A stretch of DNA of 64,000 nt from Hyperoplus lanceolatus (taxonomy: Eukaryota; Chordata; Actinopteri; Uranoscopiformes; Ammodytidae), in contig CM049410.1 in assembly GCA_026929865.2 (NCBI GenBank), positions 14,998,501-15,062,500 of the forward strand, in the 5' to 3' direction. Shown one piece after another: positions 31,710-42,896 of the stretch. Every line of letters starts with the position of its first letter. Positions within the stretch are counted from its first letter, which is position 1. The translations under genes were made by a program, and so were the position numbers. The notes under the pieces are model-generated. The model was not told the DNA's origin and did not search any database. It was given only the letters and a program-made list of their open reading frames with translations.

Positions 31710-32003
31710 TTTATTCAAGCAACCCTCCATCCATTCATGTGGAGATTCCCAGTTTCAAGACTGTGATGATGTCAAAGTCAGAAGTGATGGCAACATGTTC
31801 AGTCTGCACCATATTAGATGCCAACGTTACCTGGTTGATGGAAGGACCAGCTTCCAGTAACCAAGTGAAACAGGTCAAGAACACAACCCATTTAATAAGC
31901 TCTCTGACGGTTTCTTTGAGTCAGTGGAAACAACTGAAGCTTCTAACATGTAAAGCTGAACATCGCTGCTTCCCATCCCTTGAGAGGGCTGTGAATGTCA
32001 CAG
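31710..32003 (+). CDS. ighd: IgD delta2, copy B
   Basis: 294 nt, phase 1/1 (acceptor CCACTTCAG, donor GTAAGA). Reads VYSSNPPSIHVEIPSFKTV; fold residues ATCSVCTI, VTWLMEG, LTCKAEHRC. An additional Cys (SVCTI) relative to copy A. Confidence 0.92.
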
Positions 32004-32116
32004 GTAAGAACACCTAACAAAATATATAATTAATAACAATAAAAAATGCAGTTGAATTGTAAAAGTGAAAGGCTGGACATACATAGTTTTGCTTCTTTTC
32101 TACTTCTATCATCCAG

Positions 32117-32428
32117 GGCCTATAGTTTCACCTCCGATGGTGGAGATCAGGCGATCTCTCCCAGATTTGCTGAAGGGGGACAGTGCTGTGCTGGAGTGCG
32201 ACATCACACATCTCTCCTCACGTGACCTCTACATCACATTTCAGGCGGGCAACGATGTCATCTCTGACAGAGAATATTTCAATCTTCCAAAAACCCCAGG
32301 CCCCCATTCCATCAGTAGACGCTTCTCTGTCCTTCCTCGTTACTGGAAGAAAGACACAAGTTTCACCTGTAAAGTGACTCAAGGCTTCTCCGGCAACTTC
32401 ATGTCAAACTCCACTGGCAATATTTTTG
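32117..32428 (+). CDS. ighd: IgD delta3, copy B
   Basis: 312 nt, phase 1/1 (acceptor TATCATCCAG, donor GTGAGA). Reads GPIVSPPMVEIRRSLPDL. Almost identical to copies A and C; has the N-glycosylation site SNSTG. Fold residues LECDITHLS, YITFQAGN, FTCKVTQG. Confidence 0.92.
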
Positions 32429-32535
32429 GTGAGAGGAATAACTCCTTTCTCTTGATAATAGTCGACTGAATGTTTCACAGTTTGCAGATCTGTAATAGAC
32501 TGACTCTTTGATTCCCTGATCCTTCTCTCATTTAG

Positions 32536-32823
32536 TGGACCCATCAGTCCAACTCCTTCTGGCCCCCAGTGAAGAGCCAGGACCACAGAAACTCTCATGT
32601 TCTGGATGGGGCTTCAACCCTCAAATAAAATGGTCTTCTGTGTCTGGGGAAATATTTCCATCATCAACAAATGACGTCAGCATGGGTGCAGATGGACGTG
32701 TGGCAGTGACCAGTCGACTTCATATCCCTCAAACAGAGTGGAAAACAGGGAAGGTCTTCACTTGTGAAGTGTCTGACAGGGCTCTGAGTACAAGTGTCAG
32801 GAAGGACATCAGCTTCTGCTCAG
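32536..32823 (+). CDS. ighd: IgD delta4, copy B
   Basis: 288 nt, phase 1/1 (acceptor CTCATTTAG, donor GTAAAA). Reads [18 protein letters not shown]; fold residues [23 protein letters not shown]. Nearly identical to copies A and C. Confidence 0.92.
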
Positions 32824-33019
32824 GTAAAATTAAGTTGATAATCACAACCTCAGCTATCTAATGAGAACACTGTGACCATCCAAAAAGTTGTTTTGACTGA
32901 CTTTAAATTATTACACTAGATCTTGTCCTTATATACAAAAAGGGTATTACATAATGATGTAATTACCTTGAGATTTAGTTTTGCTTCATGGCTCTTTTTC
33001 CTTGTATTTTCAACTTCAG

Positions 33020-33313
33020 TTTATTCAGGCAACCCTCCATCCATTCATGTGGAGATTCCCAGTTTCAAGACTGTGATGATGTCAAAGTCAGAAGTGATGG
33101 CAACATGTTCAGTCTGCACCATATTCGATGCCAACGTTACCTGGTTGATGGAAGGACCAGCTTCCAGTAACCAAGTGAAACAGGTCAAGAACACAACCCA
33201 TTTAATAAGCACTCTGACGGTTTCTTTGAGTCAGTGGAAACAACTGAAGCTTCTAACATGTAAAGCTGAACATCGCTGCTTTCCATCCCTTGAGAGGGCT
33301 GTGAATGTCACAG
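33020..33313 (+). CDS. ighd: IgD delta2, copy C
   Basis: 294 nt, phase 1/1 (acceptor CAACTTCAG, donor GTAAGA). Differs from copy B at only a few bases (for example VYSGNPPS versus VYSSNPPS). The repeat period from copy B is 1310 bp. Confidence 0.92.
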
Positions 33314-33426
33314 GTAAGAACACCTAACAAAATATATAATTAATAACAATAAAAAATGCAGTTGAATTGTAAAAGTGAAAGGCTGGACATACATAGTTTT
33401 GCTTCTTTTCTACTTCTATCATCCAG

Positions 33427-33738
33427 GGCCTATAGTTTCACCTCCGATGGTGGAGATCAGGAGATCTCTCCCAGATTTGCTGAAGGGGGACAGTGCTGTG
33501 CTGGAGTGTGACGTCACACATCTCTCCTCACGTGACCTCTTCATCACATTTCAGGCGGGCAACGATGTCATCTCTGATAGAGAGTATTTCAATCTTCCAA
33601 AAACCCCAGGCCCCCATTCCATCAGTAGACGCTTCTCTGTCCTTCCTCGTTACTGGAAGAAAGACACAAGTTTCACCTGTAAAGTGACTCAAGGCTTCTC
33701 TAGCAACTTCATATCAAACTCCACTGGCAATATTTTTG
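33427..33738 (+). CDS. ighd: IgD delta3, copy C
   Basis: 312 nt, phase 1/1 (acceptor TATCATCCAG, donor GTGAGA). Near-identical to copy B; small changes such as LFITFQAGN and SSNFISNSTG. Confidence 0.92.
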
Positions 33739-33845
33739 GTGAGAGGAATAACTCCTTTCTCTTGATAATAGTCGACTGAATGTTTCACAGTTTGCAGATC
33801 TGTAATACACTGACTCTTTGAATCCTTGATCCTTCTCTCATTTAG

Positions 33846-34133
33846 TGGATCCATCAGTCCAACTCCTTCTTGCGCCCAGTGAAGAGCCAGGACCACAGAA
33901 ACTCTCATGTTCTGGATGGGGCTTCAACACTCAAATAAAATGGTCTTCTGTGTCTGGGGAAATATCTCCGTCATCAACAAATGATGTCAGCATGGGTGCA
34001 GATGGACGTGTGGCAGTGACCAGTCAACTTCATATCCCTCAAACAGAGTGGAAAACAGGGAAGGTCTTCACTTGTGAAGTGTCTGACAGGACTCTGAATA
34101 CAAGTGTCAGGAAGGACATCAGCTTCTGCTCAG
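33846..34133 (+). CDS. ighd: IgD delta4, copy C
   Basis: 288 nt, phase 1/1 (acceptor CTCATTTAG, donor GTACAA). Near-identical to copies A and B (GFNTQIKW instead of GFNPQIKW). The intron after it is unique sequence, marking the end of the triplicated block. Confidence 0.92.
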
Positions 34134-34310
34134 GTACAATTAATCCATAAGCCACAATTTAAAACTTATTAATGCCATAACGGTACAATAAATACAGCTG
34201 TACATTCACACCGTTCAGGATCATTCATTTAACATGTAAAGCATTATTTATGTTAATTATTTTTATTTTTATCTTTCTTTTTCTACGATATTATTATTTA
34301 CTTTTTTCAG

Positions 34311-34637
34311 TTACTCCAGCAGCATCTCAGGCACTTGGCGTATATGTTCAGGGACCACCACTACAAGATCAGGAGAGCAAGGGACCGCTGACTGTTACCT
34401 GTCTTATGGTCGGCCTTCCTCTTAATCATTTCTCTATCACCTGGAAAGTGGATGGGAAAAAGTATTCTCTCAATGTCCACACGGAGCAACCAGTGAGTCA
34501 CAGCAATGGGACAGAGACTTTAAGGAGCTTCTTCAATGTGTCAGCGGAGGATTGGCATGCATTTAAACAAGTGTCTTGTGAGGGAAAACACCTATGTTCC
34601 AACCAGGGCTATGAGGACCATATAAGCAAAAGCAGAG
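34311..34637 (+). CDS. ighd: IgD delta5
   Basis: 327 nt, phase 1/1 (acceptor CTTTTTTCAG, donor GTAGTG). Reads [20 protein letters not shown]. Fold residues: [26 protein letters not shown]-glycosylation sites NGT and NVS. Confidence 0.92.
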
Positions 34638-34858
34638 GTAGTGTTATTCCTAAAGAGCTTAGGTTTGATTATTTCCTGATTGCTTATAGCTATTCCTGGA
34701 ATCTATAGAACACAGCATACTTTAGGATTACAGAAATTTGGAATGAAATAAATAATATTCACTGCAAAGCAAGTGTTGGTTGTGCCTAGATGATGAGATT
34801 GAAATAGCCAAAGTACAAATCTCCTGTTAAATTTTGTCTTATTTTTGTGTTTCTCAAG

Positions 34859-35358
34859 TCCTGTATCAGCCAACAGTGGAGATAGTAGAGCCAAGTGCCT
34901 CTCAGCTGTCTACCTCAGATGTCGTCACGCTCACTTGTTTAGTTACTGGATTTCTTCCATCCACCATCATACTGTACTGGGAAGAGAATGGCCAGAGACT
35001 TCCTTCTACTCGCTACACCAACAGTCCAGTGCGGAAATCAGAGAGACAGACTTATTCAATGAGCAGCAGCCTAAATGCATCCAAAACTGAGGACGAGGAG
35101 TCTATGTTTTCACGCTCACTTGTTTAGTTACTGGATTTCTTCCATCCACCATCATACTGTACTGGGAAGAGAATGGCCAGAGACTTCCTTCTACTCGCTA
35201 CACCAACAGTCCAGTGCGGAAATCAGAGAGACAGACTTATTCAATGAGCAGCAGCCTAAATGCATCCAAAACTGAGGACGAGGAGTCTATGTTTTCCTGT
35301 GTTGTCAGACACGAGTCATCTGAAACACCTTTAAAAAGCACCACAAAGAATGCATTTG
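34859..35358 (+). pseudogene. ighd: IgD delta6, interrupted by a 185-bp tandem duplication
   Basis: Acceptor TTTCTCAAG, donor GTAAAC. Starts [18 protein letters not shown]; fold residues [17 protein letters not shown]; second Cys in FSCVVRHES near the end. The exon is 500 nt because 34926-35110 is repeated exactly at 35111-35295. 185 is not a multiple of 3, so as written the frame shifts and a stop (TAG, 35125-35127) follows. One copy of the unit would leave 315 nt (105 codons), the normal size. It is either an assembly artefact or a recent mutation that would block delta6-containing IgD. Confidence 0.85.
34926..35295 (+). repeat. Perfect 185-bp tandem duplication
   Basis: 34926-35110 and 35111-35295 look identical base for base (unit starts CACGCTCACTTGTTTAGTTA and ends GAGTCTATGTTTT). 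Junction microhomology is about 2 bp. Confidence 0.93.
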
Positions 35359-35651
35359 GTAAACTGACATTTTGCATCTAATAAAAAGACTTTTACTGTG
35401 TTTTTTCAGTAATAGTACAGATGTCAGTATATTGGTTGGTATTGGCTAAAATAAAGACGGCTTTGTGTCAGGCCTACATTGCAGCATTGGTGTCCTTATG
35501 ACAGCCTTGTTAATTAAAGTGATTTAAAAAAGTTAAATTATATTACCTTCACAAACATAACCTGTAAATGTCATCTGATTTATCTCGCTCATGACCTTGC
35601 TCAAAACAAATACATTGAAAATAATATAGAAACTATCACTATTTCCTCCAG

Positions 35652-35939
35652 TGTCGGTGACCCACAGCAAGCCTTCAGCCACCTTGCTCCGGGGCTCCGG
35701 TGAACTTGTGTGCCTGGTCTTTGGCTTCAGCCCTGCAGCCATTAACATCACTTGGTTTCTTGAAGACACCGTGGAGCTGTTGGACTACAACACTAGTGAA
35801 CCCCACAGTGGCCCAAATGGAAAGTTTAGCATCCAAAGCCACCTTCGTCTGTCCAAAATCAGCTGGGTGCCTGGGACAGTCCTAACCTGCAGGGTGACAC
35901 ATGCAGACACCACCATATTCCTGAATGTATCTAAACCAG
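35652..35939 (+). CDS. ighd: IgD delta7
   Basis: 288 nt, phase 1/1 (acceptor TTTCCTCCAG, donor GTGCTG). Reads [18 protein letters not shown]. Fold residues: [27 protein letters not shown]-glycosylation sites NIT, NTS, NVS. Confidence 0.92.
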
Positions 35940-36140
35940 GTGCTGGTTCGTCCATTAATCCACATATGTCTTGCTCATTAAATAATGCACACACTAGGTT
36001 AACCAACAATTTCACACATTTGTAAGTCAGTTGTGTCACTGCGTGGATTGTTGTATTGATATCTCTTTTCAGTCCCTCTTCTACTGTGACAAAGTCAATT
36101 TGATAGTTGACTGACAGATCTCATTTGAATTATTTCACAG

Positions 36141-36289
36141 ACATCTTGGAGCACTACGATTTCCTTGATGACATCATGCATGCTGATATTAACCAAGAAA
36201 TTAATCTGGAAATATGGTATATGGCTTTCACCTTCCTCATTTTATTTCTCCTCTCCATCATCTATGGTGTCACAGCTACCATGATTAAG
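36141..36289 (+). CDS. ighd: IgD membrane exon 1 (transmembrane)
   Basis: 149 nt. Acceptor TATTTCACAG; reads DILEHYDFLDDIMHADINQE, an acidic linker, then a hydrophobic span MAFTFLILFLLSIIYGVTA and TMIK. Ends in phase 0 at GTAAGA. Confidence 0.93.
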
Positions 36290-36471
36290 GTAAGATAGAG
36301 CTCTTCTAGTTTATTTCATATTGATTGTATGGTTTTAATATCACTGCTTTGTTTTATATCATCAAGAATACTAATGTTGTTGGGCATTTTTGAATGAAAC
36401 CTTTTTAAATATTTGTTTTAAGAAACTGTTACTGGATGCTGACATATTCCCTGTATGTTTTCTCCCATTAG

Positions 36472-36480
36472 ACTAAATGA
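36472..36480 (+). CDS. ighd: IgD membrane exon 2 (cytoplasmic tail)
   Basis: After TTCTCCCATTAG, ACTAAATGA encodes Thr-Lys-stop, completing a KTK cytoplasmic tail. No separate secreted delta terminus was found. Confidence 0.85.
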   Translation, partial: TK

Positions 36481-36723
36481 TGACGTTAACAGGACGGATC
36501 ACATTTCATGATCATTATGTGGAATTTTGATTGCATACGGCCTTACAATTTTTGATGTAATTAATTAATTTCCTTTCCTTTTTAACATTTCTATTATTTT
36601 ATGTTGTGGAATTGTTTTATGATGAATTCATTTCTTTTGATGTTTCAGTTGTATATTGTTGCATGTGTGTAATGCATCTGTGTAAGAAAAAACAGCAATA
36701 CATAGATCATTATAAATCATTAA

Positions 36724-36729
36724 AATAAA
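36724..36729 (+). terminator. ighd: Polyadenylation signal, IgD
   Basis: AATAAA about 245 bp after the delta stop; another at 36768-36773. Confidence 0.7.
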
Positions 36730-36773
36730 TGAAGCTTCATCACTCCATCAATGGACTCATTCTTGAAAATAAA

Positions 36774-39700
36774 CTCAATTAAAATGTGGGAAACAATGTT
36801 TGTCTTAATTTTCATTTTACATTCATAGATTAAAACAAATGAATACAAATTCTGATATGAAGCAATAGCTATTCTTCAGGGATTAGTTTATAGTACACTC
36901 TCACAATACCCATGAACTACTCAGAATGTCCACATATTTGTGAAAACTAGTTGGTAGTCATTCGAGATGCTGACAGGTCTGAACTGGACTGAGTAAACGG
37001 TATGATACAAACGTTCATTCACTTGGAAACAGAAACAGATGCTGTTTTTGTATCTTCTCTTTTCCATACATACACACACAAAGTCCCGGTTAACGTGTGC
37101 ACACTCTGTCTTTGAGTAAGAGCTGCATGCTTGTGTCTGCATTTGTGTACCTTGTGGGTTTAAAGGAATTCACATCTGGGAGGGTTGACTCCAGGCACAT
37201 CCAGGCTTGCCATTGGCTACCTCTGGACTGTTCTGGCACTGTGTGTGCCCTGATTGGCTTGGGACCCTGTAGCAGCCGGCCCAAATCTGTGACGCTGTTG
37301 CTGGGATGGAGTCAAGGCATGCTGCTGCCAGCCTAAGTACCAAGGGACCGGCAACAGCGAAGCATGGCACCATGCCCAGTAGACTGCCTGAGAGTGTCTC
37401 CCTGTCTAACACCCTTATACCCTCCCATTCTCTTTTGCCAAGCCCCATCCCTCCGAGTCCTTGCTTGACCCCTCTAGTGTGTCAATATAATACAGGGACG
37501 AGTAAACACCCTCACACATATAGGAGAACATTCTATCCATTCTGTTGAGGCACGGCTGAGCAGGGTACTCAAGCTGCCCAGTGGCCAACAGTAAAGGGCT
37601 GTTGTTGGTGGTGCTGAATAGATCATACAGTCAACTCAGTCAGCTTTACCTGGGACATAAAGTTATATCTTACATTTAAGAAATATTAATGGTATCTTAG
37701 AGTTATACAGAGAGCAATCTGTTGAGGAATCAGTCATATCTGTAACATATCCTAGACTTGTATAGACCAAATAAGTAAGGACACAAAGTAAAGTGTGGGT
37801 AGGAACAGAAAACATTTTTATCATAAAGTAGAATATTGTCATTCCAATTATTAATAAAGATTCATCACTGTTATGACTGTCATGTTAATCATAATCTGCA
37901 TGCCATCTTCAAAGCCCAAACACACTCTGCTTGTTGTTACATACTGTACATGGTCTAAAGCGAATCGCTTGCACCGTTTAGCAGACTGAGGATATTCTTC
38001 CAAATCATCTCAGTACTTTCTTTGACTTTCTTTCTGTTATGATTGTAACAGAAAGAGACCAGAGTCCAACCATACCAACCACATTATGTAACTGTTTAGC
38101 AACTTATGCAAGGGTCTGTTTATATTGTATAAGCTGCCGTCAAATGAATGCCAACCCAGGTCTACAGGTCCTGCAACCATCCAAATACAGACCATTATTG
38201 CAAATCACAGGCATATCCTTAACACCTGATGTCAAGGACAACAAAGAAGATCTTTGCATGACAGTCTGATAACTCGTTGTCTTCCTACTAGGGAGTGGTT
38301 CACATGAAGGCTGGTCCACATGGCAATTTACAGGAATTAAACATGCAGGTAAGGGGGAAAGTCAATGTTGAAAACAAAAGAAACATTTCAAATGATAAAT
38401 CAACATGAGCATTTTAGTCATAAACACTTCCAGCAGGTGGCAGCCTAATTTTGTAGCTATTAGCACAAGCCTGCAAGACAACCATCACCAACACAGGGAC
38501 GCCATTCATCTCCACTGACAAAAGGCGCCCTAAATCAACCATCAGGAAAAGTAACATCAGCGTTAAATCAAAGCTGACTCCCAACTTCCCCTTAGTGTGA
38601 CTAGCACACGGTGACAAAAGACCTCAACTCAACGAACACATAAGAGCAGTCTCCTCTACTTTGGGAAATTGATGAGCTTTTGGAGGCTATTTTCTTCCAT
38701 TGTACTTTTTTCAGGTGTCAAGTACATGTAACATGATGCAGATATGGGAGTGAAATGTTTTTTTTTTATTAGCATTTGTTTAACCATTTACACAATGATT
38801 TGAACCCGGATCACAGTACAGGTTCAGACTACTCAGTTAAACTGCCAAGCAATCATTGGTAAAGCTTACAAAGTTGTTATCTTCTCAAATAGTGCTGCAG
38901 AGGTGTTGTTGAATTGCCTGTTATTATGCTCAAGGTGGTGGTACAATGACTGTCTATTTCTTGTTCTACTTCTGTTTATCTCACATGGACATTGTCAGGG
39001 TTTAATGGCTCTGCCCCAATGCATACCTTTTTTTGTGTGTGTTTGATATTGACATCATATTATGTTAATGTAAGTCATCATACAAAAAAGGAATGCAATG
39101 TTTTGGTCTAGATAATTAATAGCCTAATAATTGAATCAGTTTATCTGGGAGGTAGTCCGAAATAAACTGATCATGTCACGTTCACGTCAATGCACATTGT
39201 GTATTGAGTTTATTTTAAAACATTTGGAAATGAGGCTCCCCTCAGTTGCCCATGCACTGTGTATAGCCTATTTCAGCCTCGTCTGTGGAAGAAAAGATAG
39301 TTGGACAACATACAGTAGTTCTTCTGCTTCGTTTAAATGCATTCATTATATTACAGAAAAATATGTCCCGGGCTCCAAGCCCTCCATAATATTTTATTTT
39401 AAATTAATATTTTTATGGAAAATCCATGTGCCTTTCTTCAATTGCTTCTAATTCATCCAACACAGTGTCTCCAAATTATTTGTTCACACAAAATCTCTCA
39501 GATTTGGCTTCTTATTTTTTCTGTCAAAGTGCACCAGATTGATGCATTTCACTTTAAAAACGTAGAAAAAATCTCACGGGGGGCCATACCCCCGGACTGC
39601 GCTAGGAGAGTCGGGATCTCGGCTGTCGGTATTTTCATCCAGCTGGACATTGGAGGCACTAGTGGAAAACACTGGGTGTGTGGATAACATTTAGCAAGTG

Positions 39701-40690
39701 GCAATAATTTGGGCAGTGCTACGATTGGAGAGGGGCCCCCTAATCATATTCCGCTTAGGGCCCCATGAAGGCTTGGGCCGGCTCTGTACCTACGTGACCG
39801 TCACAGGCACTTCCTGGGTTTCTTTAAGTAGGATATGTATTTGATTCTTAAATGACATAGGCCTACAGTGTAAAAATATAGATGACAACATAACCTGATC
39901 AATAAAAACGTTCCAACAAGAACACAGGAGCATTAAGTGATGCTGTAAAGTTTATCTTTTGACCTGCTCCCCTTTAGGCCTACTACCAGTGTATGAGCTA
40001 AGCTAACCTGGATGAGCATCCTTTGCCCATTTCCTAAAAAATGCATGCACAGTAACAGGAATGGTTTATGTTGCCTTTTCTTGAGCTGGAGAGCGCTGTG
40101 AATACTTTCCGTATGATCTGTTTTTCATTAGCCTGGTGGAGCAGAGGTGAAGCCTAGCCATACAGCGTGCACACGTATGGCTCTGTTCTCAATCGTTTGC
40201 CCCTAATAACATGCTTTGTTTATATCAGTTTGCATGCAGGTGTGTGTAGATATGACAGTTGTCAATGCACCCTGTATCTGGCACATAATAAGGTTTAGTT
40301 TGTTTACAGCCAACAAGGGCGTGGCTATTCCAACTTAATGCGTGCGCCGGGCTTTGTTAATAGCCACTTGCTTCAATCTGTATCAGCTACTCCAAAATAT
40401 GTATTTACAGGCCTACCCATTTCATTTGATGAATAATTGGTATGGGAACGGGATCATTATGAATATGATTACATTGATTAGTAGCCTATCTGATATGAGT
40501 TCATGATACGATGAATGATACAATGCAAATGATGGTGGACGTAGGCTATATTGTCCTTGAATCACAATGTTTTTCTATTTTGTTTATATGTGCGATGTTG
40601 ATAGGCTCCCCGAAAAAAAATAAATAGAGAAAATGAGAGTTGGGGGAGAGAGAGAGTGAGTAGGGCTTCGCAGGCTGTTGCCATTGCTCA
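36774..40690. other. Spacer between IgD and nacc1
   Basis: No gene supported on either strand. Contains a hAT-like terminus near 39720-39786, a perfect octamer ATGCAAAT at 40523-40530, and a GC-richer patch at about 37180-37340. As the 3' end of the IgH locus it is a reasonable place for a 3' regulatory region, but nothing specific is recognised. Confidence 0.5.
39590..39786. mobile_element. hAT-like transposon end (partial)
   Basis: GGGGCCCCCTAATCATATTC, then TTAGGGCCCCATGAAGGC and the terminus GGGCCGGCTCTG (whose complement begins CAGAGCCGGCCC) match the typical CAGRGCCGGC ends of fish hAT elements. The other end was not located, so the copy is partial. Confidence 0.5.
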
Positions 40691-40989
40691 ACCACTGTAG
40701 CCTGTGCCGTTGGATAGGCTACCCCCCCCCCCCCCCCCCCTCCCAAAAAAAAGAAGCGCGTCATGCTTGTCTTCCTCCGCTCCTGCTCCGTGCAATCAGT
40801 GACTCTGTGTTCGTTCCTCCGCCATCCCCTGGGATACTGTACCGCCCTCGATGGCTCTGCTATCGGACTCTCGCTCACACTGACTGAATGGCTGCCCGGA
40901 GGAGCGAGGCAAAGCGGGGAGAAAGAGCGCGTCTCCTCCTATGAACAGACGCTGGCTGTGCATCGGATATACTTCTCCCGAGCGACGGG
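40690..40989 (+). promoter_or_regulatory. nacc1: CpG-rich promoter and likely noncoding first exon of nacc1
   Basis: Abrupt change from AT-rich to CpG-rich sequence (GAGCGAGGCAAAGCGG, GAGCGACGGGG), continuing to about 42100. A good donor GTGAGT at 40990 could end a noncoding first exon. The coding sequence begins only at 45524, so a 5'UTR exon is needed upstream. The transcription start cannot be placed; a 22-nt poly-C run (40722-40740 region) precedes it. Confidence 0.45.
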
Positions 40990-41033
40990 GTGAGTGTCTC
41001 GTCAGGGGCCGCTGTATGTAGCCTATACGCTAC

Positions 41034-41053
41034 GTGTGTGTGTGTGTGTGTGT
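41034..41053. repeat. Short (GT)n run
   Basis: About 20 nt of GT just after the putative first exon of nacc1. Confidence 0.85.
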
Positions 41054-42806
41054 GAGAGGCAGACCGGGGTCGTCTGAGGATCCCCCGGCGACGAGCAGAG
41101 AGGAGGGAGCGGATTGGGGCCACCGGTGTCCTTACCACGGCCGAGCAGACACGGGACACTTAAAAGTTTTGGGATAAGTCTGCGATTTAGGGGATGGGTG
41201 GCGCCAGCCAGGTTGGCACAGTCCAAAACTTTATTCAGCCCTTTAGAAAAACCGAATAGGCCTACCCTAACATCAGCGTTGAGTGCAATGGTGGTGAAAT
41301 GGTGAATATCACGTAGATACTCGCTAAATTATCCTTTAATGCGATGGCATTCAGTTTGTCTTTCTTTTCCATCTCTTTTTTTTGGCACGGCAGCTCAGAT
41401 TGCGAGCTGTAAAGAATTGTGCCTTGTTGTGCTCCCCCTCCGCCCCCCCCCCGCTCCGTGCCGCACTGGTTCCGTCTGGCTCGCCCTCAGCTGCTGCGTG
41501 TCCTGGGATGACCTGTTGATGTCGGTAGAATGGAGAATGGCAGGGGGAGCGATTTCCCCCATCACCGAAATATTTAAATAAGTAACATTTTGGGGCTTGA
41601 CAAAAAACCGGCGTCGCAGTATACAAACACCTCGTCCGCCGCAGGCAGTAAGTGTAACTGTTCATTTGTATTTCTAAAGCGTGGACTGTATCGCGGAAAT
41701 GCTTGACATTGTGCAGCTGGGTGCTGGCTGTGCAGAGCGTGCATTTAGGTGGATGGTGCGGCGGGCCCCGGACGAACCCAAAATAATTAACAGTGCTGTT
41801 AGCTTAGCCATTAGCCACCTCTTTAAAGGCCCGCTGCGGATGGGAGAGGGCATCAAACATTTCAGCGCTAGTCAGCCTCAAGGGGAAAGGGAAAGGGTGA
41901 CAATATATGGCCGCTTTTTCCTGCTGATGATAATGGTGTGGATTAATAAAGTTGAATGCCATTTGACGGCGCGTAAACAGTTCAACACATCGTCGCCCTT
42001 TAGCCGGGCACCACCGGGGCTTGCTGCCATAGTGTCGCCCCCCCAGCCCCTCTACCGGCTCCGGTGCCAGTCGACAGTGGAGCATTCCCGGTGGGTAGAC
42101 TGGCACACGCGCGGTGTTTAAGAACTCGTTATCTTTTACGGGCATTACCCGGCATCGTTTACCTTTGAAGCACAGTGGGAAAACAACAGTCGCGTTGCCT
42201 TAAGTGATATAGAGTTACGAAGTGTAGAAGCTTTTGATGGCTGTGTGTTGTTACTCGTCTCCTTAAGATGAACCACACAATGTGTGTGTCTTTGTGTGGC
42301 CTATGTATTTGTCTTGACTTGATAGGAGTAGCAGCACAGCCATGCAGACATGGGCACATGAGAACCAGGAAATGCCTATAGAGGGAATGCATTGTGTGTG
42401 CCAGCTGCACCAATGACTCCACAGTAATCACCCACATAGCAGTGAAAAAAAAGTCAAAGCCCATGCTGCTTTCAATCGTAGGACTAGATAAACTGTAAAG
42501 TAGATGGATACATTTGGAGCCTATTTTTACAGCTGTCTCATCATCATAACATTTAGCCCTTTTAATGCAGGCGAAACCTTCTTAATGCTGAGGTCTTTAG
42601 TATGTTGGTAGTATGTTTGACCTACTTTCCCTCACCAGGCTGGTTGTTATGAGATCTGATAAGCCACAGGACGAGCTGGGGTGAAATGAATTTGTTCACA
42701 TCACTGCGCTCTATATATCTAATGGAATAAGGACCTGAGATGATCCCACTCATCTCTGCAGGCCTCAGTGCCCCTCCTTGGTGCATAAAGACACACATGC
42801 ACACAC

Positions 42807-42808
<2 letters not shown>

Positions 42809-42893
<85 letters not shown>
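42809..42893. repeat. (CA)n microsatellite
   Basis: Uninterrupted CA run of about 85 nt in nacc1 intron 1. Confidence 0.95.

Positions 42894-42896
<3 letters not shown>

Larger units (their letters stand above)
30416..34133 (+). repeat. ighd: Triplicated delta2-delta3-delta4 block
   Basis: Three tandem copies: A 30416-31513, B 31710-32823, C 33020-34133, starts 1294 and 1310 bp apart. B and C are almost identical including introns. In copy A delta3 and delta4 are also almost identical but delta2 and the intron after it are clearly diverged. Block duplication of delta2-3-4 is known for teleost IgD. Confidence 0.93.

Noticed and set aside
41681-42121. 146-codon open frame downstream of the nacc1 CpG island
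   Set aside because: GC-rich intronic sequence, no recognisable domain, no conserved start context.
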